Shown: one piece after another, positions 22,433 to 41,577 of the stretch
How positions within the stretch are numbered: position 1 is the first letter of the stretch
Layout of the letters: the number at the start of each line of letters is the position of its first letter
Assembly (NCBI RefSeq): GCF_008831285.2
Contig: NC_045141.1
Location: 19,960,848 to 20,024,847 of the forward strand
Origin: Nymphaea colorata
Lineage: Eukaryota > Streptophyta > Magnoliopsida > Nymphaeales > Nymphaeaceae
Length of the DNA: 64,000 bases
Direction: 5' to 3'
The notes under the pieces: model-generated
Database searches by the model: none
The model's input: only the letters and a program-made list of their open reading frames with translations
Told to the model about the DNA's origin: nothing
Translations under genes and position numbers: made by a program

Positions 22433-23591
22433 GAAACTGCAACTGCAATTCAACGGATCCAAATCTAATCTAACAATTCAAGACCTAAAAGAGTAATGTA
22501 AAGTAGCAAAGCCATGGAGACTCCCATTTAAACCACATAATAGCAAAAGATTGTGGGCATCACAGTGCATGTTATTTAACTAAATCAGTCATGTCAAAGG
22601 TTACCAGGCATTCTGAACCTGACCTATACAAAGTATTAAGAAATTAGTGTATTAACTAATGTTAAGACAAAAACGCCATCCAACTTGACTGCAACTAAAA
22701 GTTAAACTAACAATAAATACCAATTGAAAAAGGGCAAGGAAAAGGAAAAGGCAGAGATCAGGTTAAAAGAAAAGAAGTGTTCATGGAGAGCAAGGATGAA
22801 AAGGGAAGGGAATCTTTTTTTTTTTTTTTTTTTTTTGGAAGAAGGCTCACAAACAAGAGAAGAATGAGGGTCCAAATCTTTTCTCTTGTTTCTTAAGACA
22901 AGATTAATTTTTTTTTTTTTACTACAAATAAGCATGGTTGATGCCTCTAAGTGTATGATAAGCAGGTTATGAGAAGGCTTTATAATCGCTGTCGTCCATT
23001 TAGAGCCAGCAACTAAGCTCAGGCAGCATCGGATGCCCCTTGATCCCTGGACCTCTGTATTCGATAAGCGTCGACAATAAGAAATGAAGATATAAAAATG
23101 GCGTGAAACAGAATTGCGGCAAGATTGTGAGATGCCAAACTGCCAATGTGCAATAATTGAAGCAATTAATATTATGTGGACAGTTGCATCGCAAGTGGGT
23201 TGTAACTATAATGAATGATCATGTTTTTAGATTTAAAAACCATGGAAATATTAATCTCTTGATGCTTGTGCTTACTGCGAAGGATTAACTAAACAACAAA
23301 CAAAAGCAGCTGGGTGGCAGATGCACGCATGTTGAGATCGGGTGCGTTTGCTAAAATAAATAAAGAGCGACGCCCTTGTTGTTACCCTGTGTTCTTATTT
23401 TTATCACCTAATTTTTCCACGTTTTCCTATTCTTTCTTTTTATAATTTTTAACAGGTTACGATTTCACTCGCTTTTTTGTTTTTTGTTCTTAATCTTTAA
23501 GAGTCCTCTGACCTTTCCTTCAAATCCAAAGTAAGGCTTGTGCTTTCTCGATATGAAGCTGGTAACACCCCAACTTAGACTGTATCTTGTT
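22297..23591. repeat. Duplicated noncoding block, copy 2
   Basis: This copy partners 16484-18250 and lacks the two-unit insertion, so it better represents the ancestral arrangement. The 49-bp stretch at 23141-23189 is identical to 17832-17880, although flanking sequence differs by substitutions and small indels. No gene is recognised on either strand. Confidence 0.8.
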
Positions 23592-27480
<3,889 letters not shown>

Positions 27481-27490
27481 TTTATATATG
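27481..27490 (+). promoter_or_regulatory. TATA box of the ERF gene
   Basis: TTTATATATG lies about 100 bp upstream of the proposed ERF ATG (27585), which would give a leader of about 70 nt. Confidence 0.5.
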
Positions 27491-27584
27491 ATCGGTTCAT
27501 GAGTTGGGTATTTATTTATCATCGCCCTGCTTGCTTTATCAAAACCACAAAGGCTTCCAGTCCGAGAGAGCCACTCTCTACTCC

Positions 27585-28271
27585 ATGTGTTTCATGCACA
27601 ACTCAAGCCCTTCGATGGAATCCTCCTGTGGTTCAATCACCGAGTCATACTGCTCTTGGGGGGATTCTGCGCCCAAGCAGGAAGCGCTGCCCTTCAATGA
27701 GAATGATTCAGATGAGATGATGCTGTTGGCCATGCTCGTTGAAGCCACAAGCGAAGGAATGGAGACGGAGATCCTGAGGAAGAAAGAGGAAGGCCGGGGG
27801 AATCAGACCGGTGGGGGGAGACCGGATGGACAGATGGCCAAACAGGAGAAGGGCTACCGGGGGGTCCGGAGGCGGCCGTGGGGAAAGTACGCCGCCGAGA
27901 TAAGGGACTCCACGAGGAACGGAATCCGAGTTTGGCTCGGGACTTTCGACAGCGCGGAAGCGGCCGCGCTGGCTTATGATCAAGCGGCTTTTGCGATGCG
28001 GGGGTCGTTGGCGGTGCTCAATTTTCCGGTGGAGCACGTGAGGGATTCTCTGCGCGACACCACCTACGGGAAAGACGGTTGCTCGCCGGCGATCGCGCTC
28101 AAGGAGAAGCACTCCATGAGGAAGAGAAGGAAGGGACCCAAGAAACAGGGCAGCGGTCCGGCGAACGGGCCCGGTATCAGGATTCAGAGTGCGGTGGAGT
28201 TGGAAGACTTGGGCACCGAGTACTTGGAACAGCTGCTTAGTTTTTCGTGTGCTGGTGAAGGGGGATTCTAA
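27585..28271 (+). CDS. ERF-family AP2/ERF transcription factor, single exon, 228 aa
   Basis: This is a nuclear DNA-binding regulator expected to recognise GCC-box-like elements. It has one AP2 domain (about residues 91-149) with [36 protein letters not shown] and the closing NFP. The Ala and Asp of YAAEIRD are the ERF- rather than DREB-type residues. An acidic stretch before the domain ([13 protein letters not shown]) may be an activation region. A basic [10 protein letters not shown] tract after it may be a nuclear signal. The acidic/hydrophobic tail ([16 protein letters not shown]) resembles that of ERF1/ORA59-like group IX members. ATG 27585 is the first in frame after the TATA box; 27615 (MESSCGS) is an alternative giving 218 aa. 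The gene is intronless and GC-rich. Group IX members usually act in ethylene/jasmonate defence responses; that role is inferred. Confidence 0.9.
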   Translation: MCFMHNSSPSMESSCGSITESYCSWGDSAPKQEALPFNENDSDEMMLLAMLVEATSEGMETEILRKKEEGRGNQTGGGRPDGQMAKQEKGYRGVRRRPWGKYAAEIRDSTRNGIRVWLGTFDSAEAAALAYDQAAFAMRGSLAVLNFPVEHVRDSLRDTTYGKDGCSPAIALKEKHSMRKRRKGPKKQGSGPANGPGIRIQSAVELEDLGTEYLEQLLSFSCAGEGGF

Positions 28272-31200
28272 GCATATGCCTTCCTTCTTTCGTCGCTCTT
28301 GCAGAAGAGTAGATTCCACGCACCGCGACTTGTAGAATATAGGATATTCCCATGTATTCTTTTCTTTTCCTTCTATATTTCTTAATCTTGTTTGGCACAT
28401 GAAATTCATGGTCTGAAACTGTGCCACTTTCTCTTCATCCTGCTCTACAGGTTCCGTGTACATATTTTTGAGAATTTGGAAAGTAGATGATCTGCGCTAC
28501 TTGATTAATCAAGGGTTTTGACATCTCTAATAATCCTATAGCTTTTATGTTTTGTCTCACTCACCTGTTTACTTTGAAGGCATAAATATAAGCAGCAAAA
28601 GCAAGCGCATATATGTGTAAGGAGTCCACAAGTCAGGGGGCAGAACGTGTGCCTTTAGAGCAGGTTTGAATGAATGGATCGCACTGATAAATTTTACTTT
28701 GGCCTGGACTTATCTGGGCAATTGATAGATCAAGAGAGCATCTGTTGACCATTTCTTTCTTTCCCCATCTCCCCCGATATTTCTAATTTCATCTGCGAAC
28801 AAACAGAGAGACGTGCTGAAAATTGTTCACAGTTGTTCAAAATTTCTGGACTTCTCGAAGAAAGCTCCAGGTGGGGAGTCTCAGAAAGGGCGGGGTAGTT
28901 CTTCGTTACAGCGAACACCTATAGAACTTTTCACCGGCCGATGGTTCCGCCGGGTTTCCTGAAGTCTGTCAAATGTCTTAGTCCCGCTCGGCACCTGTCG
29001 CCTAATGAACGTGGAAGCACTGAGATGTGCAGGAGAGAAAGGAAATAGAATATTGCTTCCTGCCTGTGCAATCAAGTGAAGTGACGACATCGGTCCACGG
29101 TAGATAGCACAGGAGATCTGAGGGCCCCTCGCCATGAGTCAATTCCTCCTCTCTTTTCAGGCTTCGCCTTCGTCCTGTTCAAAATTTTTCACATGGCCAT
29201 CGACGAATCTGCAAGTAGAGTGTCAGTTTCACGCATTAAAGCGGTTCAACTGAGTAAAATTAGAAAAAGTTGAAGACTTCCAGCTGCTCCCGCTTCTTTT
29301 ATCATAGTTTCTAATACAGGCTCCAATTTTAATTTTACTAACTCCAGTAAATTGGGTAAGAGTTCGGTCAAGCAATGTTGTCTTCATTACTCCAGTTCTA
29401 CCTGGCCAATACTAGCACTTTCAATATTGCTGGGCTAATTTGGAGGATGGGGTCTTGTTATATTCGAAGATATTGTTGTCTCCCTGTTTTAAGGGCCATA
29501 CTATAGTTAATCAGACTAATCAAGCAGTGAAAGTCTGATTGTTGGTCAAATTCCTGTGGCTTGTAAGCGACTATCTGCAAGCGGTTATGATCTTTTATAG
29601 CATGCATAACCAATAAAAACCAGGGCAAAGAATCGTAAACAAAACAAAAGAAGGGTTGATAGATCAAAAGAACTTGACATAAGGATGAGGATGTAATCTA
29701 TCTTCGACCCTCAATATTAAACACAAGAAGGGAATTTCAAGGAAGGTAAAAGTTAGCCAGAGCAGTACTGAAACTGCTTGATTAACTGAGGCACAGTGGG
29801 GTAGACTATTACCTAGACCCCTAAAATAATAGAAACAGCTAAGAGAACAGCTAAGTTTCTGATTTACCTATTTGGTTGTCTTTGGACGGCAAGCTGTGAT
29901 TAGATGCCTTGGATCTACATGTTGCTGATGCATAATTGGGAAATAAACAAATCCCATTTGAAGGAGCGCCATGGCCCCTGCCTTAGCCCCTTGTTTTTGG
30001 ATACAAGGCAAGGTTGAGTGCCCATTCCAGCCAAGTAATTGGAAGCAGGGGCAGGGGCAGGGTAGGCCTGCATGGGCCCTTACCCCACTTCAATTTTTTT
30101 TTAAAAAAAATTTACATGCAAATTTTAAAAAGAATTCACTTGTTTTATATAAAAAGAACTTTGAAAAATGATATTTTGATCATAGTCAAAATTTAGAAAC
30201 TTTAATTTAACCTACCTTATACAAAATTAAAAACTTAATTTGAAACCCGTACTTTCATCAAACCATTTTTTGCGAATGCTGCGACCATTGAATGGTACAG
30301 ATTCGGATCGTCTAGAAGCGGACACTTGACGAATTCTCAGTCAGTGGCAGTGAAGCGACCGAACCATGTGTCAAAGATGTAAAGTTGCTGATGCAAGCTA
30401 GTGATGCATGCTAATGACCTCCGTCCTCTATGTTAAAGTAACGTCATTGATGCTACTCCATTGCGTTTGATTCGCAAGTAATAATGCAAAAATTCGAGTC
30501 ACAGATCGATTGAATCATCGAGCGTTCGTATGGCTTGATTCGCTCCTTGACAACAGCAGCTGACAACAACATCTCTGCGTCACAAAATAAGTTCTCACTG
30601 ACGCAAGTGCAAACAAGCTCAAGAGACGGTGGAAGGGATAAGAAACGGGGCCATTCCTGGAGTAGCCAGATACGCAACCGATTGCGGGCAGTTCAAATTC
30701 AAAACCTGGTCCCATAAGAGTTGGACTAAGTTACAGATATATCCAGTTGTTAGTCTAAATTCAAATGCATTGACTTAAATCTGTTGAAGAAATCCAGATT
30801 TCTTTAGCGACTGGATTTGGATGAGTTGGTATAGTTTTGTATCCAAATTTTCTGGTGAATGGGAGGTTCATAACTTACCGACTAACAAAAAAAAGCTCAA
30901 AAAGTCCTGAGCTTCATGCGGTATACCCTTCAACTTAAGTATTGCGCCTTCGATTTTGCCGTAATCCAACCAGCTGTGTTACAATCCTTGAAGAGTTTTG
31001 TAATCAAATTTGAATTTTATTGAGAAAAATTGAATTTGGGTCCAAATCAAATCTAGTTACATAGAATCCAAGTCAAATTCATTTAAAGTTGAATGCACTA
31101 AGCGAAGCTTTTCACATTCTAGTGATGGGGACTAATCGGGTTTTCTTCGGCCCATGACAGCGGCGGATTTGTCCTTCACTCTAATGCTCAGTTGCTTTCA

Positions 31201-34200
31201 ACGAAGGCCCCATTTCTACGACTCTCACCACCCAAATGATCGGGTTGCTTTGAGAAAGGAATCAAACTAATGTAAAGGGCATCAGCCATCACCATGAGCA
31301 GTCGTCATCTATTTTGTTGGATTTCTTGCCACTTTCCTATTAATGGGAAAAATTAAAAAGAAGAAGAACTTCTTATCGAGTGAAATTCATTTCATATGAG
31401 TGGCGATTGGCCACTTTACGAGGCCGTGTTAATTGAGAAGATTTCGTGGATACGAATCATAATTTTACTGCGTACAATAAATAAGAAAGTTCATTGTGAT
31501 TCACGCAAAAGTTAAAACGGTGGTGGAGGAACCTACCAGCGGCGCGGAGTTAAAAATTCTTTTTAAAGAAGAGAGACACTTGCATGTATAACAAAGTAAA
31601 TATCAAACGATCTTAATGTCAAAATGAAAAAAAATTGAAAAACTGGCACTATTAACCCCATCAAAAGAGTAGTGCTCACAAGAATCAAATAAAACCGCTC
31701 CTGCTACGTGCCTCCTGGCTCACTAACTATTTTGAAATAAGGGTATATGTTTATATATGTACGCAGAAAAGGAAAACATTTGATGAATGACACGATTGCA
31801 AATGATATAACAAAAGGGGTCAAAATTGTATTATTTCATTTAAACGTGTAACATATTTTTGGTTTCATGAAATGATGTTGAATCAATTGCCATGCAAGGA
31901 ACTTTTCATTGGTGTCAGTGCTGGCCAGCATCAGCTGATATTATAGACCTTATTGGCCGTTTACCTAAAACATGTTGGTGGTTTGCTCTAATTTTGGGTC
32001 CAATTCTTATCTTTAACTAACATAAAGATTGGAGGTGTAGAAAAAAATAAATTTATTTAGAACAAGAATGCTCCTATTTCCGATTATTTGTCTTAAGTAA
32101 AGATCTGTCCATGTGCTGTCCTACCCAATTAAAGAAAAAAAAATAAGAAAGAAAAGAAAAGAAAAGAAAAGGCGTCCTTCACTTTCTGATAAAAGGTGCG
32201 CAATGCTTTTTTGAAGCCATGCATCCATAGTGGTGTAACATGCGAGTCATTTTCATTCATTTAGGTTAGGAAATTAGTTTTATATTAGCTCGAACTAAAG
32301 GGAAACCGGTCATATGGGCCATCACTAACACGACTGGTGTGAAATGACCAGAATGCCTTTTATCTATTTGAAAGAAAACCCCCCTTACAAGAACAAAAGA
32401 TGGAAAATGAAAAAGTCAAAATGTTCAGCTAATTTAATTTTTTATTTTTTTTTATTTGGCTGAAGGCTGGGGTGGGTGGAGCTTTAAAGAAAGTACGACT
32501 ACATTTTTTAACATATCTCTACAATTTTTTTATTAGGGTCAAATTACAATTTTTTGAAAATATTAACTGTTAAACTTTTACTTTTCAAAATGCGCCGATA
32601 AAAGTCAGTGTCATAAAAAATCAGCTCGAATATGACCTTAAATTGGCCTAGTCAGATCAATTCAACGTATCAATGGCAGATTCAAGAGATTCAGATGATA
32701 GCTTCTTATTTAAAAAATAATTTTATTTATTTTTTGAAATGATATTTTAATATTTTCGGCCAGTTCGCCGTCGAATCCATTGATCCAAAGCGCTGCCAAT
32801 TGTGTCTCTCGGATTAATAAAACCAATTTAAGATTTTAAGTTAGTTTTGCAAAAATGAATATAAATTGGGACGGATCCACAAAATTTGCTTATTCACACC
32901 CTCAACGTTTTGATTATTTACGTATCGGTGGTCCTCCTTTTGGTGAAGGTCTGACCGTGGTACATACTTGAAGGGAAATGAAAGGAAAATGTGTTTAGAA
33001 AGTTATTAAAACAAGTTGGGGTCGGCTGATCTGTAGGCAACCTGCCTTTAACGAGGTAGCGGCTCAATTCTAGTTTCTCGTGCACTTGCAGACCCACAAA
33101 GAAGAGAGATGATGGCAAATCCTATCTCTGACCCTGAATCGTCTCATGACATGAACTTTAACTTCTGTCAAGATACGGCGCTTGGAAATACTATCTCTGT
33201 CCCGGTATCATGCTTATTTGACGGATCTGGACTATGCGACAGACCAATTCCTTACATAAGGATGCAACATCAATAACTAATTTAACAGGGAATTTGCAAT
33301 GCAAATAGTAAATTGCTTCCAATAGGAAAAAAAAATCATAAGGTAAAAAATCAGAAGGAAACGAGACGATGCAATCCTGAAACCACAAACTGCAATGCGG
33401 TATACCAAGTTTCTAATAAACTCCTACAACAAAGTCCCCAACAACACAAACCGGAGACAGTGAGACCCCTGGTAAGAGTAATCACAAATATTGATGCCAA
33501 ACCATGCAATTGCTTGTCAAAAGCAATCTTCATGATCCACGACTTGAAGGCAATTACATGATGTTCAGGTTTCAGCGTGGAGGCAATAATATAGTTATCG
33601 CCCGAAATCTTTGTTGGTGAAATGCAACTATATACACCACCTTTCGGAAGAATGTACTTCATGCATTAGATGAAAATCATGCATTCAAAAGATGGGCCTG
33701 CCACAATAATAAGCTTGGAAATTGGAGTAATCTTATTTGCAGTCCCATTGCAATCCTTTGTGAATATTGTATATCAGCGCTTCTAGACCTCTGCTCCCAG
33801 ATAAAATAGTCTTCGCTAATTAAATGAATTTAGATGATGCAGCCAAAACGGGGTATATTTAATGTGCAACTGCACCTTCATCAAATCTTGAACCTCATGC
33901 TTTCGGTCCCAGGAAAGGCTGCAGATAACAGAACAAAAGTTTCAAAAGAATGGAAAAGGAAGGAATTCAGATGTAAATGTGAGTTTCTGTAGGACAAAAC
34001 TACATATGCACGTTTTCTAGAGTGAAATCAGTATCGTCTACTTTCTAGCAGCACCAAATCCATTCCTACCAACCTAAGATTTTTCCAACAAGTACAAAAA
34101 AAAGGCCAAAGAGACATTAGTGCTCTCGGCAAGTTCACATAATTAAACCAATGACGCAGATATTTTGCGCAGCACTATCCAGTGAGTGTCACCTTTGCTT

Positions 34201-34549
34201 CACAGACACCACATCCGCATGTATCACACAATATGGTACGTGGTAGTAGTATTCTGGAAAAAGGATATGAACATGAAAAAAGCTAACTTGTCAGAAGAGA
34301 GAGGTTACGGTCACCATAGTGCAAGAGGATGTGTTATTGATGAAGAAAAAAAAAATGATCACGCCAGTGCAACAGAGGATGTGTCTAAACGATGTGCATG
34401 TATTGACAAATTGACACACACAAATCCTTTCATTCTCAATGCAGCTACATGAAACACAGGAAGTTCATAAGACAATGCGGAACTGAAGAATAAGCGGCAT
34501 GTGAAACCCACATGAAATGAACCATAAAGCGACATGTACACAACTATAG

Positions 34550-34585
<36 letters not shown>

Positions 34586-34698
34586 ACACACACACAAATA
34601 GAATGCATCCTAGAGAATGATTCTACTAGCCAACAAGAGATCTTCCTAGAAATTCTTGAAAAAGTCTCCTAGAATATCTTCAGTATAAGGACAAAAAA
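28272..34698. other. Long intergenic stretch, no gene seen
   Basis: About 6.4 kb without a convincing gene. Frames near 28.9 kb, 30.6 kb and 33.4 kb have no known domain. A compound (GA)n(CA)n microsatellite lies at about 34552-34596. The ERF 3' UTR must occupy the first few hundred bases. Confidence 0.5.
34552..34596. repeat. Compound (GA)n(CA)n microsatellite
   Basis: About 30 bp of GA repeats followed by about 15 bp of CA repeats, just left of the nested transposon complex. Confidence 0.9.
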
Positions 34699-35137
34699 AG
34701 GATTCAACCTCAGTCACCAGGGTGCGTTTTTTTTGCACCCGCACCAGCGTCGACGCAACGCGGGTGCGGGTGTGACCCAGATTAGCATCCGCACATGTCA
34801 AAGGTGAGTCGGGTGCGGTCTGTACGTGCACCACACTTGCGTTTGACTCACGTCAAACACGAGTTGAGTGCGGTCAAACCGCACCAGGTCCATTTTTGTC
34901 CATTTTGGGGTTTTTTTTGTTTTTATTTTTAAGAAAATTGAAAGGGCACGAGACTTCGTTCGCCCCTTGCCACTGCTCTCTCTCTCTCTCTCCACTACGA
35001 TCATCTCTTCCACTGGCAGCTTCCTCTCCATCGGGCGACCGGCGTCCACTGCTCCCACAGATTTCTACCTCCACCAATGGCATCATCTTCGTCTGGCGTC
35101 CGCTGCTCTCTCTCCGATTTAGACAAACACATACCTG

Positions 35138-35260
35138 TCTCTCCGTCTGCTGCTCTTTCTCCATCTGATCGATCGTGTCTCTCCGTCTGCTGCTCTTTCT
35201 CCATCTGATCGATCGTGTCTCTCCGTCTGCTGCTCTTTCTCCATCTTGTGATCGATCGTG
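35138..35260. repeat. 40-bp tandem repeats inside the Mutator-like element
   Basis: The unit starts TCTCTCCGTCTGCTGCTC and ends GATCGATCGTG. Two perfect copies (35138-35177, 35178-35217) are followed by a third slightly longer one (to 35260) and degraded copies up to about 35350. The minus-strand reading of the array gives a repetitive charged frame, which is not evidence of a gene. Confidence 0.85.
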
Positions 35261-36367
35261 TCTCTCCGTTTGCTGCTCTCTCTCCATCTCCGATAAACTC
35301 TCTCTCTCAGTCTTTGCAGCAGTGTGTCTCCGTTTGTTGATCGATCGTCTCTCCAATTTTTTCTTTTTATTGTTTGATTCTGATATCGAGCTCCAATTTT
35401 GATTTCTCTTTGTTATGTCTTGTCTCTCTCTGCCGCAGGCAGCATAGCTATGTATATATACTTGACTTATGTGAACATCTAGCTTCTGCTTAACCAAAGT
35501 ACTGTTGGTTAGCTCTTAAAATGTGTTAATGAAACCACCACTTGTTTTTTTCTTGCTAGAGTACTGTTCGTTATCTTCTGTTTAATTCTTTAAGCCAGAG
35601 TACTGGTTTCAGTTATGCTACATTGAGAAAAATTGTCGAGCATCCTCTCCGTTGTTTCTTATTTCTTTTGTTTTATATTGATGAAGTGAATATTTATTCC
35701 CTTATTTCTTTTTGTCATATATATTATATACATATTATTAGTATTATAAATTCATAATAATAATAATAATAATAAATACTCTCGCCGCTAAGCCTGGGCA
35801 CCGGGCCAGGCTGCCGCCTGGTACTCGGCCGACTCGGGCCCGGGCCCTGAAAATTTGATTATCGGGCTCACCTTATCGGGCCCACCTTATCGGGCCCGGC
35901 CCAATAACTAACGGGTCGGGCTCGGGCCCGCAACTGTGAACATCGGGGGCCCAAGAAGCTCGACATTTTTTAATATTTTTTTTTTCAGTGATAAACTTAT
36001 GTTAGGGTTTTGAACTTTTTTGTTGTTCTTCATTCAGGACTACTTCGTGGTGCCTCTAAACTGCGTAGCTGCAAAGGCATAGCTGAGACGCATCGAATTT
36101 CATTCCTTCTCCTCCGGACGACTGAACTCGGCCTTTCCGCTGGTGTTGTTCTGCGGCTTCTGCCCATTGCCGGATTCTTCTCCCCGTCCATCCTTCTTGT
36201 AGCCTGTTTTTTGCCCCTTCTCACCGGATTCTTCTCTCAGTCCGTCCTTCATACAGGTGCCCCACTTTTCCCTCATTTCCCCCATCTTTGCCTTTTCCCC
36301 ATTTCCCCATTGCGCCACTTTTCCCCCATTTCCCCATCCTAGTTACTTCGTAAATGAGAGATATGCC

Positions 36368-36547
36368 ATGGCTAAGAAGAGGAAATCGGACATCACAGAC
36401 TTGGACAAGCTGGACAAGACCAAGTACGCCACCTTTTGCAGTTCGGCCAACTCTCCTTCGCAGCTGTACACGCAGGCGCAGAGCCAGCAGAAGCTCATGT
36501 TTCAAGCCGGGGAGTGCTTTGGAATGGTGAAAATTGACGCTTTCTAG
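36368..36547 (+). pseudogene. Captured N-terminal fragment of a conserved plant gene inside the hAT element
   Basis: The 59-codon frame starts MAKKRKSDITDLDKLD and contains YATFCSSANSPSQLYTQ and QQKLMFQAGE. From memory this closely resembles the N-terminus of a small conserved plant protein family with a MAKKRKSDAT..LDE..R start, often auto-named holocarboxylase-synthetase-like; I could not search for it. After QAGE the similarity stops and a stop codon follows within 12 residues, as expected if only the first exon was captured. About 300 bp upstream within the element may be captured leader sequence. Expression is possible but unshown. Confidence 0.55.
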
Positions 36548-36628
36548 AGGGTTTTGATTGAGGCGATATGAGTGGCTTTTTTGTTGTCCGGTTACCTTTC
36601 TTTGTTATATTTTGTGTTTCTTTAGAGA

Positions 36629-36776
36629 AAGATGCTTGTTCAATGGCATTGAGATGTGTTTGTTTGGTGCGAGGAATGGTCTATGACCTTTAATCAAGCT
36701 GTTACATGCGTCAAAGAAAGAAGATGCTTGTTCAATGGCATTGAGATGTGTTTGTTTGGTGCGAGGAATGGTCTAT
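36629..36776. repeat. 56-bp direct repeat inside the hAT element
   Basis: AAGATGCTTGTTCAATGGCA begins two copies of about 56 bp (36629-36684 and 36721-36776), separated by 36 bp, just downstream of the captured fragment. They appear identical. Confidence 0.85.
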
Positions 36777-37156
36777 CTGGAGTGGGGTGTTAGTTCTCCC
36801 CTTTTCTTTCTCTCGTTTTATCTGCTCTCAAAATTATCACTTTAAAATGAAAGTCATGTATTTTTTGGAACTGTGAATGATTTCACACTTCTTCATTCGC
36901 TAGAAAAAAGCCCGGCTGGCTGACCCGCCAAGCCCACCCGACCCGTTAATAATCGGGCCGGGCCGGGCCTCGGGCATAAGATCAAACCCGAGGCCCGATT
37001 CAGTACAGGCCCAGCCCGGCCCGATAAACTAACCAGGCTCAAAAACGGGCCGGCCCGGCCCAATGCCCAGCCCTACTCACCGCACCTAAATTTTTTGAGA
37101 TGTGTTGCGCCGGTACCCGCACCCGCATCCCGCACTTTGGTGACATAGGATTCAAC

Positions 37157-38392
37157 TAGAACATGAATTGTAAGAAGCTTACCAACTTAGGAGAAGTGAG
37201 AACAAGATGACTAGTTAGGCACTTTACAAAGTGGGAAGGATGGAACAAATTGGAAGTGAACTAAATGAAAATGGAGAAAAAAATTAGAAGCAAAAAAGAA
37301 ATTTAATCAAAAGTGGGTTAGGAAGTAAGTGAGAAGAAACAAACAAGTAAGAAGAGTGAAAAAAGTAGGCACGCTAATTCTTTTCCAAATCGTGTGCCCT
37401 TCAAAATGGAAGTAAGCTTCACAAGGGAGGTAATTGGTTTTTTGACCAGCAACCGAAGCAAGCCATTCTTAGGAGAAAAAGCTCCTCTCCAACATAAACC
37501 TACTCACCACCCTTTAGAACCACTGCTTTTATGCTTCCAAACACCTTCCTAGAAAATTAGTTTTCCTACCTCTTACAGTAGTACTTGTAAACTAGATTAG
37601 TGAATAGACTATATAAGCAAGTAGCTGAAATGACTTAGTGAATAACTCAGTCTACTTAACCAAAAAGGAGTGACTAAAGACAAGCAAATGAATAGATTTT
37701 ATGTAACGTACCAAAGCCCCTACTTATCTTGTTAACATGACATCGTGGACAACGTATCTGCATTCTCCCCAACTTTTCACCCATATACCAACATCATCAT
37801 AGGATGCATGCCCGTTTTATAACTTCCCATAAGTTTCCCTCTGCCTTTGGTTTGAGTCATTTGATAACCAAAAGCTAGACATGTTATATCAGATTAAACC
37901 CAATAGATACACTCTGATATTGAAGTCTAAATATCCTTCAACCTGAAGGCCTTACGTTCAACCTCTAGCTGGGTGGATGGAGCCAATATGTATTCATCCT
38001 CTGTTTTTCTCATCAAACACAACCTCTCGCTGAGTAATTACCAATATTTCACTAGCTTTTTACCCATCTTTTCCACTCTTAAAACGGTAGTGCCAAAAAA
38101 ATTCAATTATGCTTAACCTTCATCTAGGTATCACGAACAAGCCATCTTAAACATAACCAAGAGGTCAAGATGAACCACCTGTTTCCAAGCAGATACACAA
38201 AGAAGAAGCGACTGAAGGAAATCATAAAATAGTATAAAGCACAGTAACTTGCCCATAGGAGATTTGAAGACACAATCGCTAAAACTAACACTACATACCA
38301 AACAAAATTCAAAAACCAAAAGAAAGTCAGAACAAACATGAATGAGATATCATTGTATGAGAACAACTATTACTCTATTAGAACATGGTCCA
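37157..38392. other. Intergenic DNA and PP1 3' flank, no gene seen
   Basis: AT-rich; the open frames near 38.2 kb have no recognisable domain. The PP1 3' UTR should lie in the right end. Confidence 0.5.

Positions 38393-41577
<3,185 letters not shown>

Larger units (their letters stand above)
35789..37075. mobile_element. hAT element, 1287 bp, carrying a host-gene fragment
   Basis: The left end TAAGCCTGGGCACCGGGCC and the right end on the other strand TAGGGCTGGGCATTGGGCC match those of the hAT element at 9158-10006, as do about 200 bp of GGGCC-rich subterminal sequence. The flanking 8-bp repeat is CTCGCCGC (35781-35788) versus CTCACCGC (37076-37083), one mismatch. The related fragment at 57014-57021 keeps a single uninterrupted copy of this target. 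The interior lacks transposase and instead holds a short host-like coding segment (36368-36547), so this is a gene-capturing, Pack-type non-autonomous element. Confidence 0.8.
34709..37146. mobile_element. Mutator-like non-autonomous element, ~1.15 kb, interrupted by an hAT element
   Basis: It is bounded by a perfect direct repeat AGGATTCAAC (34699-34708 and 37147-37156); 9-10 bp is the Mutator-like range. The left end CAGTCACCAGGGTGCG and the right end on the other strand ATGTCACCAAAGTGCG are inverted repeats. Both subterminal regions are rich in GCGGGTGCGGG motifs. The left arm carries a 40-bp tandem repeat array and a TC-rich part; the right arm is only about 70 bp because the hAT copy is inserted close to that end. 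There is no transposase. A related fragment lies at 56931-57045. The superfamily is inferred from TSD length and ends only. Confidence 0.65.

Noticed and set aside
27708-28463. Long minus-strand open frame opposite the ERF gene
   Set aside because: It is the antisense shadow of a GC-rich exon; the plus strand encodes a clear AP2 domain.
34874-35497. Long minus-strand open frame (207 codons), rich in Glu/Arg/Ser
   Set aside because: It runs through the 40-bp tandem array and TC-rich arm of a transposon. Its repeats are those of the DNA, and there is no known domain.
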